Assembly: GCA_947588875.1 (NCBI GenBank)
Contig: CANPZK010000009.1
Coordinates: 1-33,008, forward strand
Length of the DNA: 33,008 nt
Source: an uncultured Clostridia bacterium
GTDB lineage: Bacteria; Bacillota; Clostridia; Oscillospirales; Acutalibacteraceae
Direction: 5' to 3'
Made by a program: the position numbers and the translations under genes. Position 1 is the first letter of the stretch. Each line of letters starts with the position of its first letter. The notes beneath the pieces are model-generated. The model saw nothing but the letters and a program-made list of their open reading frames with translations, had not been told where the DNA came from and did no database searches. Shown here in pieces: positions 1 through 8,168 of the stretch.

Positions 1-430
1 TCATCTCGCCCGTAAAGCCGAGCCCCTCCTCGGTGGTCGCCTTGACGTTCACGCAACCCTCGGAAATCCCGCACACCTTTGCAATATTCTCTCTCATGCG
101 CCCTATATGGTTCGCAAGCTTCGGCTTTTGAGCTATTACCGTGCAGTCTATATTATTGACCTCATATCCCCTGTCGTGTAAAAGCCCTACGACCTCTGAG
201 AGCAGCTTCATACTGTCCGCCCCCTCGTACCTCGGGTCGGTGTCGGGAAAATGCCGCCCTATATCGCCAAGAGCAGCCGCGCCCAAGAGCGCGTCGCTCA
301 CGGCGTGCAGCAGAACGTCCGCGTCCGAGTGGCCGAGCAAGCCGAGCTCAAACGGTATCTCGACTCCGCCGATAACAAGTCTTCTGTTTTCTGCGAATCT
401 GTGTACGTCGTACCCGTGTCCTATGCGCAT
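1..430 (-). CDS. ispF: 2-C-methyl-D-erythritol 2,4-cyclodiphosphate synthase, 3' part cut by window edge
   Basis: Minus-strand translation from CAT at 428-430 reads [65 protein letters not shown]..., the IspF signature; TAATG overlap with ispD stop. Confidence 0.93.
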   Translation of the reverse strand, partial: MRIGHGYDVHRFAENRRLVIGGVEIPFELGLLGHSDADVLLHAVSDALLGAAALGDIGRHFPDTDPRYEGADSMKLLSEVVGLLHDRGYEVNNIDCTVIAQKPKLANHIGRMRENIAKVCGISEGCVNVKATTEEGLGFTGEM

Positions 431-1113
431 TATTTTCCTCCCGTCAGCCTTTCGGCTATTGATATATCCTCCGGCGTTGTTATTTTTATATTCGTGTAGC
501 TGCCCTCCGACACATACACTTTCTCGCCGAGCGCCTCAAACAGCGCGCAGTCGTCCGTGTATTCCTTTCCGTCCCTGAGCGCCTTTTCCATCGCTAACAG
601 ATATTTATCCCTTGAAAAAATCTGAGGGGTCTGTATAGACACAAGCCTGTCGCGCCTCGGCGTTTGCTCAATAAGCCTGTCCTCGTTTATTATTTTTATC
701 GTATCCTTGACCGCGACTCCCGGCGCCGCCGCCCCGTATTTTTCCGCGCATATTGCGGTGCGCTCTATAACCTCGCGGCTTATAAGCGGCCTTGCGCCGT
801 CGTGTATCGCTATGAAGCCGCAGTTGTCCGACGTGAGAGAAACCGCGCCGAACACGGACTGCTGTCTCGTTGCCCCGCCGCGCGAAAAGCATTTGAATTT
901 TGTTATATCGTACCTCTTCATCAGCCGCTCGAACGCTTCTCTTTCCTCGTCGCGGCAGACTATTATTATCTCCTCTACCGCTTCTGTCGATTCAAACGCT
1001 CCCGCTGTGCGCGCGAGCACCTCGACGCCGTTTATCTTTAATAGCTGCTTGCTGACGGCGGAGCCCATTCTGCTCGAGCTGCCCGCCGCAGGGATAATTA
1101 CAGATAGCTTCAT
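430..1113 (-). CDS. ispD: 2-C-methyl-D-erythritol 4-phosphate cytidylyltransferase
   Basis: [25 protein letters not shown]..., HDGARPLI motif; ORF listed to 1176 but the start is more likely the internal Met at 1113, downstream of the preceding gene's stop. Confidence 0.93.
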   Translation of the reverse strand: MKLSVIIPAAGSSSRMGSAVSKQLLKINGVEVLARTAGAFESTEAVEEIIIVCRDEEREAFERLMKRYDITKFKCFSRGGATRQQSVFGAVSLTSDNCGFIAIHDGARPLISREVIERTAICAEKYGAAAPGVAVKDTIKIINEDRLIEQTPRRDRLVSIQTPQIFSRDKYLLAMEKALRDGKEYTDDCALFEALGEKVYVSEGSYTNIKITTPEDISIAERLTGGK

Positions 1114-1120
1114 CTCAACC

Positions 1121-2263
1121 TCACTGAAATATCGCTCCGACCGCCGTTGAGCGCAAATCGGTGCATATAGTTTCAACCGTTTCGTCGTCTACGTTTGAGA
1201 GCACTACGACGTTTATGCCGTAATTAAGGTCTATAAGATCCATTGTATAGCACGCCATAGACTGTCCCGTGTGCCAATAGTAGCCGTTGTCCGATATGAA
1301 CCAGCCGTAGCCGTAGCCCATACCTCTGTTGCTGAGCATTTGGTTCAGGGAATCCTCGCTTATTATCCTTCCCGAGAGCAGTCCGTTGAGCCATTTGCTC
1401 ATATCCTCAACGCTCGATACTATCTCGCCTGCCGCTCCTAAGTACGTTGTGTCCGCTTTATCGCCCTCCGAGCCGTCTATCAGATAGCCCACCGCGTCGG
1501 CGTTGTTCATATTCATGCTCGTGTTTGTCATATCAAGCGGCTTCAATATGTTCTGTTCGATAAACTGCTCGTATGTCATACCGCTCAGCCTCGATATTAT
1601 CTCGCCGAGAAACATATAATTCGTGTTTGAATATTTATACTGCGTGCCGGCGTCAAACAGCAGTCCGTTTGTGTTTGCAAAGTCGAGCACGTCGTCAAAG
1701 CTCGTCGGCTCGGTCATGTCTATCTCGCCCGTATCGTTAAGATATATCATTGTATTGAGGAAATCCGGTATCCCGGAGGTCATATCCAGCAGATTTTCTA
1801 TCTCTATTTCCGCGCCGTGCTCATATTCCGGAATATATTTGTCCACCGTATCGCCGAGTGAGAGCTTGCCCTGCTCCTGAAGCATCATTATCGCCGCCGC
1901 CGTAAACTGCTTTGTTATCGAGCCGAGCTCGATTTTTGTGTTTGGCGTATTCGGCGTGGCGTTCGCCTTATCGGCAAAGCCGTGTGAATATTCGCACAGC
2001 GTCACCCCGTCCACCGAGATCAAAACGGCTCCGGAGAAATCATACTGCTCCATATACCCCTCGACCGCCTCGGTCAATCTTTTTCTTCTCTCGGCGGTCA
2101 TCTCGTCCTCGGTTGCCGCCTGAGTTTCCTCCTCGGCGGCGGATATATATGATGAGCCTTCGCCGCTGCCCGTATCGCTGCTTCCGCACGACGGCAGCAG
2201 GCAGAGCGCCGCCGTGCATACGGTAAGCGCGGAAAGGAGTTTTTTCTTAACGGTAAAATTCAT
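1121..2263 (-). CDS. Lipoprotein-anchored beta-lactamase-related serine hydrolase (class C-like / penicillin-binding fold)
   Basis: Lipobox-like LLPSCGSS; SxxK motif in IELGSITKQFTAAAIMMLQEQGKLSLGD; YSNTNY motif; HTGQS near C-terminus. Confidence 0.85.
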   Translation of the reverse strand: MNFTVKKKLLSALTVCTAALCLLPSCGSSDTGSGEGSSYISAAEEETQAATEDEMTAERRKRLTEAVEGYMEQYDFSGAVLISVDGVTLCEYSHGFADKANATPNTPNTKIELGSITKQFTAAAIMMLQEQGKLSLGDTVDKYIPEYEHGAEIEIENLLDMTSGIPDFLNTMIYLNDTGEIDMTEPTSFDDVLDFANTNGLLFDAGTQYKYSNTNYMFLGEIISRLSGMTYEQFIEQNILKPLDMTNTSMNMNNADAVGYLIDGSEGDKADTTYLGAAGEIVSSVEDMSKWLNGLLSGRIISEDSLNQMLSNRGMGYGYGWFISDNGYYWHTGQSMACYTMDLIDLNYGINVVVLSNVDDETVETICTDLRSTAVGAIFQ

Positions 2264-2356
2264 ACTGCACCTCCGTTTGACTTTGGGGAGAAATACGCCG
2301 CGGCGACAAGGACGACAAGACTGCGCCCCTGTCTAAATTTAGCGGTGTGTTTTTGT

Positions 2357-2489
2357 CGGGCGGCGACCGCTGCTTTTCGCCTGCGGCGAAAAGCAGCCAT
2401 AACGCGGCGCGCTCCGGCTTTTGCTCTGCGGCAGGGTCTTTCCTGCGCCGCGGTATGACGGGCTGCGGAGCAGCCCGGGTCGCCGCCCG
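2357..2489 (-). repeat. GC-rich cloverleaf element, copy A1 (inverted orientation relative to A2/A3)
   Basis: Starts cgggcggcgaccg (2357-2369), ends cgggtcgccgcccg (2476-2489); internal perfect hairpins gctgcttttcgcc-tgc-ggcgaaaagcagc and gggctgc-gga-gcagccc. Confidence 0.85.
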
Positions 2490-2680
2490 TATCAACAAGC
2501 TCTAACCGCCGCGGCCGACCCTGCCCGCACACAGCCGGACTGCGCCGAAATATTTTTTATTCCCGCCCGCTTATTTTTGAGAAATTATAAATTATTTCCC
2601 TATGTTCGTCAAGGGAAATTGCTCAAACGCCCGCGCTGTGGGAACTAATATTTAATAATACAAAAAAGCCCGCATCCTCA

Positions 2681-3187
2681 TCAAACGGGATATGTAAGCT
2701 GCCCGTCGCGAATATCTCTGAGCGTTTCATTCAAATACCTCTCCGCCTCATATTTTGCCATGGGCAAATTCTGGTCAAGATAATTGCCGCAGGAGTACGC
2801 GTCCGCGCCGGGTATTTCACCCTCGTAGCCCGCCATAAACTCAAACATCTCCGTCACTATCGGCAGAACGTCCCTTGAGGAAAGCTCCCCCTTCAAAATC
2901 AGATAAAACCCTGTTCTGCAACCCATGGGGCCGAAGTATATCGTCTGCTCCCTGTATTTTTCGTGATTGCGCAGGAACGTAGCGCCGAGGTGCTCCATCG
3001 TGTGCAGCTCCGCCTGATTTATAACAGGCTCGCGGTTCGGTCTTTTCATTCGCAGATCAAAGGTGGTCGCTATGACCTCTCCGCCGTCGCCGTAATCCCT
3101 CCTTGAAACATATACTCCCCTTTCGAGAAGAATATGATTGACCTTAAAGCTCTCTATTTTCTCCATTGTTTTCATTTCACCGTTCAC
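2681..3187 (-). CDS. luxS: S-ribosylhomocysteine lyase (LuxS)
   Basis: ELHTMEHLGATFLRNH, GPMGCRTGFYL and DAYSCGNYLDQNL motifs; start may be the internal Met of MEKIESFKVNH (about 3166). Confidence 0.95.
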   Translation of the reverse strand: MNGEMKTMEKIESFKVNHILLERGVYVSRRDYGDGGEVIATTFDLRMKRPNREPVINQAELHTMEHLGATFLRNHEKYREQTIYFGPMGCRTGFYLILKGELSSRDVLPIVTEMFEFMAGYEGEIPGADAYSCGNYLDQNLPMAKYEAERYLNETLRDIRDGQLTYPV

Positions 3188-3198
3188 CCTTGCTCAAG

Positions 3199-3927
3199 TC
3201 ACTTTTTCGCGGTTATCTTCTTTTCCGTGCCGTTTAAAATTCTCTTTATGTTTTCCTTGTGCTTCACCACTACCGTTATTCCGACGAGCGCCATGCAGAC
3301 CGTCGCGACTATTACATACACCGCCGTGTGTTGACTATCCGTTCCCTGACTCGGCAGGTAATCGAGAAAATATGTAACGAGAAAGGTATATACCGGCAGC
3401 AGTATAGCGCTGATAACGGACGCCTTTGATATTATCTTTGTGAAAAGAAAAATCAGCCCGAACGTAATTATGGTCGCGAGGAATATCCTCCAATCGGCGA
3501 CCGCAAGCATTGCCGCCACGGTCACGACCCCCTTGCCGCCCCTGAAGCCGAAGAATATCGGGAAGATATGGCCGAGCATACAGCACATACCGCCGATATA
3601 TTTGCCGTATGAAATTATCTCGCTTTGCAGCACCGAGCCGCCGTCAACGGTCTGTATAGTTGAGAACAGCAGCCAGCCGATTATAACGGATATTACTCCC
3701 TTGAGGAAATCGAAGAGTATGGTAAGCACCGCGGGAGCCTTTCCGACGGAGCGCAGCACGTTTGTAAAGCCCGCGTTGCCGCTGCCCATCGTCCTTATAT
3801 CGGCGTGATTATCGACTATCCTCGTTATGATTATTGAAAAGCTCACGCTGCCCAAAAGATATGCTGTTACGGCTGTCAGCACGAGCTGGAGCCAGCCGTT
3901 TGAAAGCAAGGTAAGATACTCCCGCAT
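3199..3927 (-). CDS. plsY: Glycerol-3-phosphate acyltransferase PlsY
   Basis: Multi-TM; AYLLGSVSFSIII, DIRTMGSGNAGFTNVLRSVGK, FGFRGGKGV motifs of PlsY. Confidence 0.93.
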   Translation of the reverse strand: MREYLTLLSNGWLQLVLTAVTAYLLGSVSFSIIITRIVDNHADIRTMGSGNAGFTNVLRSVGKAPAVLTILFDFLKGVISVIIGWLLFSTIQTVDGGSVLQSEIISYGKYIGGMCCMLGHIFPIFFGFRGGKGVVTVAAMLAVADWRIFLATIITFGLIFLFTKIISKASVISAILLPVYTFLVTYFLDYLPSQGTDSQHTAVYVIVATVCMALVGITVVVKHKENIKRILNGTEKKITAKK

Positions 3928-5249
3928 TATTTTTCTCCTCTTTCTCTTATTACAAATCTCACCGGCGTTCCCTCAAGCCCAAACGTCTCCCTTATTCTGT
4001 TCTCAAGATAGCGCTGGTACGAAAAGTGGAAAAGCTCCTGATTGTTGACAAAGAAAACAAAGGTAGGCGGCTTTACGGACGCCTGCGTCATATAATATAT
4101 TTTCAACCTTTTTCCTTTATCCGACGGCGGCTGTACCCTTAGCACCGCCTGCGACAGCAGCTCGTTGAGTCTGCCGGTCTTTATTCTCATCGCGTGGGAA
4201 TTTGCCGCACGCTTTATAAGCTCGAAAAGTCTGTCGAGCCTCTGCCCCGTTTTGGCTGAAATGAACGTCATCGGCGCATAGGACATAAACGAAAAGTCAA
4301 CGTCGAGCTTCTTTTTATACTCGTTCATCGTTTTGTCGTTCTTTTCGATAGCGTCCCATTTGTTCACGGCGATTATACACGCCTTGCCCGCGTCGCAGGC
4401 GAGGCCCGCCACCTTTGAGTCCTGTTCGGTAAAGCCGTCCTCGGCGTTTATCATTATAACGCACACGTCGCAGCGCTCGACCGCCATTTTTGCCCTTATT
4501 ACGCTGTACTGCTCTATTTTATCGTCCACCTTGTTTTTTCTGCGCAGTCCCGCCGTGTCGATAAAATTGAATTTGCCGTATTCGTTTTCGACGAGAGTAT
4601 CTATCGAGTCCCTTGTCGTGCCCGCGATATTTGATACTATGCATCTCTCCTCGCCCGAGATTTTATTGATGAGCGAGGATTTGCCCACGTTCGGCTTTCC
4701 TATAACGGCTACGCTTATAACCTCGCCGTCGCCGTCGTCCTCGCCGTCGCTCTCTATATATGAAAACGCCTGCTCCAGCAGGTCGCCGGTGCCGTGACCG
4801 TGGACGGAGGATACTTGTATCGGGTCGCCGAGCCCGAGATTGTAAAACTCGTAAAATTCCGGCTCAGGCTCGCCGATTTTATCGCATTTATTGACGCAGA
4901 GAACTATCGGTCTGCCGCTCTTTTGAAGCATTGAGGCGACCTCTATATCCGTTGCGACAACGCCCGATTTGAGGTCTGTCACGAGTATTATAACGTCAGC
5001 CGAGTCTATGGCAAGCTCCGCCTGACGGCGCATTTGGGAGAGGATTATATCGTCGGAGTAAGGCTCTATTCCGCCCGTATCTATGAGCGTCGCCTTTTTT
5101 CCGCCCCACTCGACCTCGCCGAAGATTCTGTCCCTTGTGACTCCGGGGGTGTCGTCGACTATTGATATTCTCTTTCCCGTCAGTTTATTAAAAAGCGTAG
5201 ATTTGCCGACGTTAGGTCTGCCGACTATTGCAATTACAGGCTTTGCCAT
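3927..5249 (-). CDS. der: Ribosome-associated GTPase Der (EngA)
   Basis: Two tandem G domains: GRPNVGKSTLFNKLTG ... DTPGVTRD and GKPNVGKSSLINKISGEER ... NIAGTTRDS; KH-like C-terminus. Confidence 0.96.
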   Translation of the reverse strand: MAKPVIAIVGRPNVGKSTLFNKLTGKRISIVDDTPGVTRDRIFGEVEWGGKKATLIDTGGIEPYSDDIILSQMRRQAELAIDSADVIILVTDLKSGVVATDIEVASMLQKSGRPIVLCVNKCDKIGEPEPEFYEFYNLGLGDPIQVSSVHGHGTGDLLEQAFSYIESDGEDDGDGEVISVAVIGKPNVGKSSLINKISGEERCIVSNIAGTTRDSIDTLVENEYGKFNFIDTAGLRRKNKVDDKIEQYSVIRAKMAVERCDVCVIMINAEDGFTEQDSKVAGLACDAGKACIIAVNKWDAIEKNDKTMNEYKKKLDVDFSFMSYAPMTFISAKTGQRLDRLFELIKRAANSHAMRIKTGRLNELLSQAVLRVQPPSDKGKRLKIYYMTQASVKPPTFVFFVNNQELFHFSYQRYLENRIRETFGLEGTPVRFVIRERGEK

Positions 5250-5350
5250 TCGGCCTCATTCCTTTCCTGCTTTATTTATATAAAATTTTGCTTTTGTGGC
5301 TGAGGACCGCCGCGCCGTCCCGGTTTTGCTTAGTGCTTAACAGAGAGTCT

Positions 5351-5486
5351 CGGGCGGCGACCGGCGCGGCGCAGCCGCGCGGGAAAACGCGGCGGGTGCA
5401 GAGCCCCTGCCCCGCCAAAAAATCGCTGTTCCGCCGCGTTTTTCGGCACATTTTCGCCGCAGGCGAAAATGTGCGGTCGCCGCCCG
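5351..5486 (+). repeat. GC-rich cloverleaf element, copy A2
   Basis: cgggcggcgaccg ... cggtcgccgcccg termini; arms gcgcggc-gca-gccgcgc (5364-5380) and gcacattttcgcc-gca-ggcgaaaatgtgc (5446-5474); central stem aaaacgcggcgg / ccgccgcgtttt. Confidence 0.88.
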
Positions 5487-5603
5487 AACCCATTTCCCCG
5501 CTCAAAACAGCCGAGGCTCACCGCGCGGCTGTTTTCCGTTCCTCACAAAAGCGGGTACAAGCCGATTAAATTACCGATAGTATAAAATATACCGTTGGTA
5601 TAA

Positions 5604-6905
5604 TCACTTCAAAATCTCATCGAGCAGCTTTTCCCCGTCGTTCATAACGGGAACAAGCGAAACGCCGAGCGCGCGTTCAACATCGTCCGTCGAAGTGTCG
5701 TCCAAAAATAAGTCGCCCTCGTGCCGGAGCATAGCCGTCGAAATAATCAGCTTGCCGCCAAGCGCCTTGCCTTTAAGCGCGTTTATCAGGTCAACGCCCG
5801 TCACAAGCCCCGTAACGTCGATCTCGCCGCCGAAAAATTTATTTTCAACTCCTATCACGTTCACACGCACATTCGGGAATTTTTCCCTCAGCGAAAGCAT
5901 AAGCTCCTTCAAAAAGGCCTCCGGAGCCTTGCCGCAGGCGAGGGTCATCTCTCTGCTTATATCGGAGCCATCACACTCCGAAAGCGCCCACTCAAATTCG
6001 TCCTTCAGGCACGCCATAAGGCCCACGCCGTCCTCGAGCTGTTGAAAGCCCTCGTAAAAATCGGCGTCGGGTATAGCTCTGCCCGCCTTGAGGTAAAATT
6101 CGTCCGAGGCGAAGACTGTTCTCCTGCCGTACTCTTTGATAAATTTATCTCCCCATTTTTCAATCTGCTCAAGCGTCGCCCTCGCCGTATCCTTATTATA
6201 CGACTTAAGCGGATACAGACCGTCGCGGAAGCCGGTAAGTCCCACCGGCACAACGGCTATACTCTCGATTTGAGGGAAAAGAGCCTCAAGGTCACCGAGC
6301 GTCCTGTCAAGCTCCGCCCCGTCGTTTATGCCGGGACAGGACACTATTTGACAATTTATCATTATACCGCCGTCGGCAAACCTGTTCAAAACAGAGAGAG
6401 CCTCGCCCGCGAAGCGGTTGTTGAGCATTCTGCATCTCAGCTCGGGGTTCGTCGTGTGAACGGATACGTTTATCGGGCTGATATGCAGCTTTATTATTCT
6501 TTCTATTTCGTGCTCGGTTATGTTTGTCAGCGTTACATAATTCCCGAAAAGAAACGAAAGGCGGGAGTCGTCGTCCTTAAAATACAGGCTTTCCCTCAGC
6601 CCCTTGGGGAGCTGGTCGATAAAGCAAAAAATACATTTGTTGCGGCACGAGTGCTGCTTATCCATAAGATATGTTTCAAACTCAAGCCCCAGCTCCTCAT
6701 ACTCGCCCTTTTTTATTTCAAGCTCTCTGACAGCGCCGTTTTCGTCCTCGACGACGAGCTTTAAATTTCTGTTCATCTGATGAAAGCGATAGTCGAGAAC
6801 GTCCGCTATCTCCTCGCCGTTTATCGAAACAATTCGCTCGCCAGCCTTCACTCCCGCTTTTTCACATCTGCCGCCCTTTGTAATGGCTTTTATAAGAACA
6901 GACAT
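5604..6905 (-). CDS. DUF512 family protein (PDZ-like N-terminus, radical-SAM-like CxxxCxxC)
   Basis: AGVKAGERIVSINGEEI PDZ-like start; DKQHSCRNKCIFCFIDQLPKGLRESLYFKDDD; located upstream of der as commonly seen in Clostridia. Confidence 0.9.
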   Translation of the reverse strand: MSVLIKAITKGGRCEKAGVKAGERIVSINGEEIADVLDYRFHQMNRNLKLVVEDENGAVRELEIKKGEYEELGLEFETYLMDKQHSCRNKCIFCFIDQLPKGLRESLYFKDDDSRLSFLFGNYVTLTNITEHEIERIIKLHISPINVSVHTTNPELRCRMLNNRFAGEALSVLNRFADGGIMINCQIVSCPGINDGAELDRTLGDLEALFPQIESIAVVPVGLTGFRDGLYPLKSYNKDTARATLEQIEKWGDKFIKEYGRRTVFASDEFYLKAGRAIPDADFYEGFQQLEDGVGLMACLKDEFEWALSECDGSDISREMTLACGKAPEAFLKELMLSLREKFPNVRVNVIGVENKFFGGEIDVTGLVTGVDLINALKGKALGGKLIISTAMLRHEGDLFLDDTSTDDVERALGVSLVPVMNDGEKLLDEILK

Positions 6906-6917
6906 TTTTCACCCCGC

Positions 6918-6951
6918 AAAAAAAAGAGGAGAGGATTTTGCCTTCCTCTCC
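6918..6951 (-). terminator. Rho-independent terminator after rpmF
   Basis: Minus strand ggagagga-aggcaaaa-tcctctcc followed by a T-rich tract (ctcttttttt); immediately downstream of rpmF stop. Confidence 0.8.
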
Positions 6952-6971
6952 GCCTTAGATTTTTAAACGAA

Positions 6972-7154
6972 TCAAGCGTCCTTTTTAACTACTTCTCTGC
7001 CGTTGTAGTAACCGCAGCTCGGGCAAACTCTGTGAGCGAGCTTATATTCGCCGCAGTTTGTGCACTTTGCAAGCGCCGGAGCAGAAAGCTTCCATACGTT
7101 AGATCTTCTTGTGTTTCTTCTCTGCTTTGATGTTTTATTCTTTGGTACTGCCAT
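6972..7154 (-). CDS. rpmF: 50S ribosomal protein L32 (zinc-ribbon type)
   Basis: [49 protein letters not shown]. Confidence 0.96.
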   Translation of the reverse strand: MAVPKNKTSKQRRNTRRSNVWKLSAPALAKCTNCGEYKLAHRVCPSCGYYNGREVVKKDA

Positions 7155-7199
7155 GATTCAGCACCTCCTTAATTAGATTTGTATTTAGAGCTCATACTC

Positions 7200-7694
7200 T
7201 TAATTCAATAGCTGTTTCAGAACCTCAAGTCTGGGGTCCGCCGCATTTTTGCTGCATCCGCAGTCGCCCTCGTTCAGGTTGGCGCCGCAGCTTTGGCACA
7301 AGCCCTTGCAATCTTCCCTGCACAAATACTTGAGCGGCAGCTCAAGCAGAATGTCGGCTCTTGCAAGCTCGTCCAGATCCAGCATATAATCGGGGGTTTC
7401 AACGTAGTCGTCATTACTGTCGCCGCTTAGGGATGTGACAAGATTATGCTCAAATTCCAAACTCATATTTCTGTCACTCGGCGAAAAGCAACGGTCACAC
7501 GGTCTGGAGTATAAGAATTCAGCTTTTATTATAAGTCTTACCGCTCCCGCCGTATTAACCGCCTCAGCCTTCACTCTTACGGGCTTTGGCATGGGGTTAA
7601 CGCCGTCGACCGCAACCGAGCTTAAATCAAGCTCATAATCCGCGAGGCTGTGCGCTCCCTCGTTGAGGAACACTTCCTTTACATCGAGAAGCAT
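7200..7694 (-). CDS. yceD: DUF177 / YceD family protein
   Basis: Adjacent to rpmF; CDRCFSP, LDLDELARADILLELPLKYLCREDCKGLCQSCGANLNEGDCGC. Start at 7694 (MLLDVKEVF) has ggaggt SD; the ORF upstream extension runs across the promoter. Confidence 0.9.
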   Translation of the reverse strand: MLLDVKEVFLNEGAHSLADYELDLSSVAVDGVNPMPKPVRVKAEAVNTAGAVRLIIKAEFLYSRPCDRCFSPSDRNMSLEFEHNLVTSLSGDSNDDYVETPDYMLDLDELARADILLELPLKYLCREDCKGLCQSCGANLNEGDCGCSKNAADPRLEVLKQLLN

Positions 7695-7743
7695 ATCGGC
7701 ACCTCCGCGAAAAAAATTGCGGCGCATTAAAACACCGACTAAT

Positions 7744-7772
7744 ATTATACAATCAAGGCATTGTTTTGTCAA
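7744..7772 (-). promoter_or_regulatory. Sigma-A/70 consensus promoter for yceD-rpmF
   Basis: Minus strand TTGACA (7772-7767) - 17 nt - TATAAT (7749-7744): exact consensus. Confidence 0.85.
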
Positions 7773-7945
7773 CGATTTGAAAAAATATTTCAGATTGATT
7801 TTTCAACAAACCTAAAGCTGTTTTTTCGCAGGTTTTCATACTAAATACTTAAATCGCGGAAAATCCGACGGCTCCAATCGGGGCGCGGCAGACTTTGACG
7901 GCGGCGCGCGGCATACCTCTTAGCTTACTGACGATAACAGGGGTT

Positions 7946-8083
7946 CGGGCGGCGACCGGCGCGGCTGCGCCGCGCCTGAAAAAACGCGGCGGGACAGACC
8001 CTGTCAACGAGTCAAGCCCCACCGCGCCGCGTTTTTTTGCAGCTTCGCGCCGCGGGCGGCGCGAAGCTGCCGGTCGCCGCCCG
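7946..8083 (+). repeat. GC-rich cloverleaf element, copy A3
   Basis: cgggcggcgaccg ... cggtcgccgcccg termini; arms ggcgcggc-tgc-gccgcgcc and gcagcttcgcgccg-cggg-cggcgcgaagctgc; central stem aaaaaacgcggcg / cgccgcgtttttt. Confidence 0.88.
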
Positions 8084-8168
8084 AGCGCTCCCGCCCGCAC
8101 TCACTGTAAAAACAAGTCTGCGCGCCGCAGGAGCCGCCTCAAGGCGTGCGCCTATTTATCCCTCGGGC

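Noticed and set aside
2247-2532. Short ORFs (83, 90, 75 aa) across 2247-2648, and similar ones over 5228-5569, 7849-8179 and 32622-33005
   Set aside because: They read through the GC-rich cloverleaf repeats in several frames and strands, which is an artefact of the repeat composition.
5351-5486. Cloverleaf elements as tRNA genes
   Set aside because: Cloverleaf geometry only; no tRNA consensus (GGTTCRANYC, anticodon arm), stems far too long and length about 135 bp.
5721-6764. 347-aa plus-strand ORF antisense to the DUF512 gene
   Set aside because: No recognisable family; it mirrors a clearly conserved minus-strand gene and arises from codon bias in GC-rich coding DNA.
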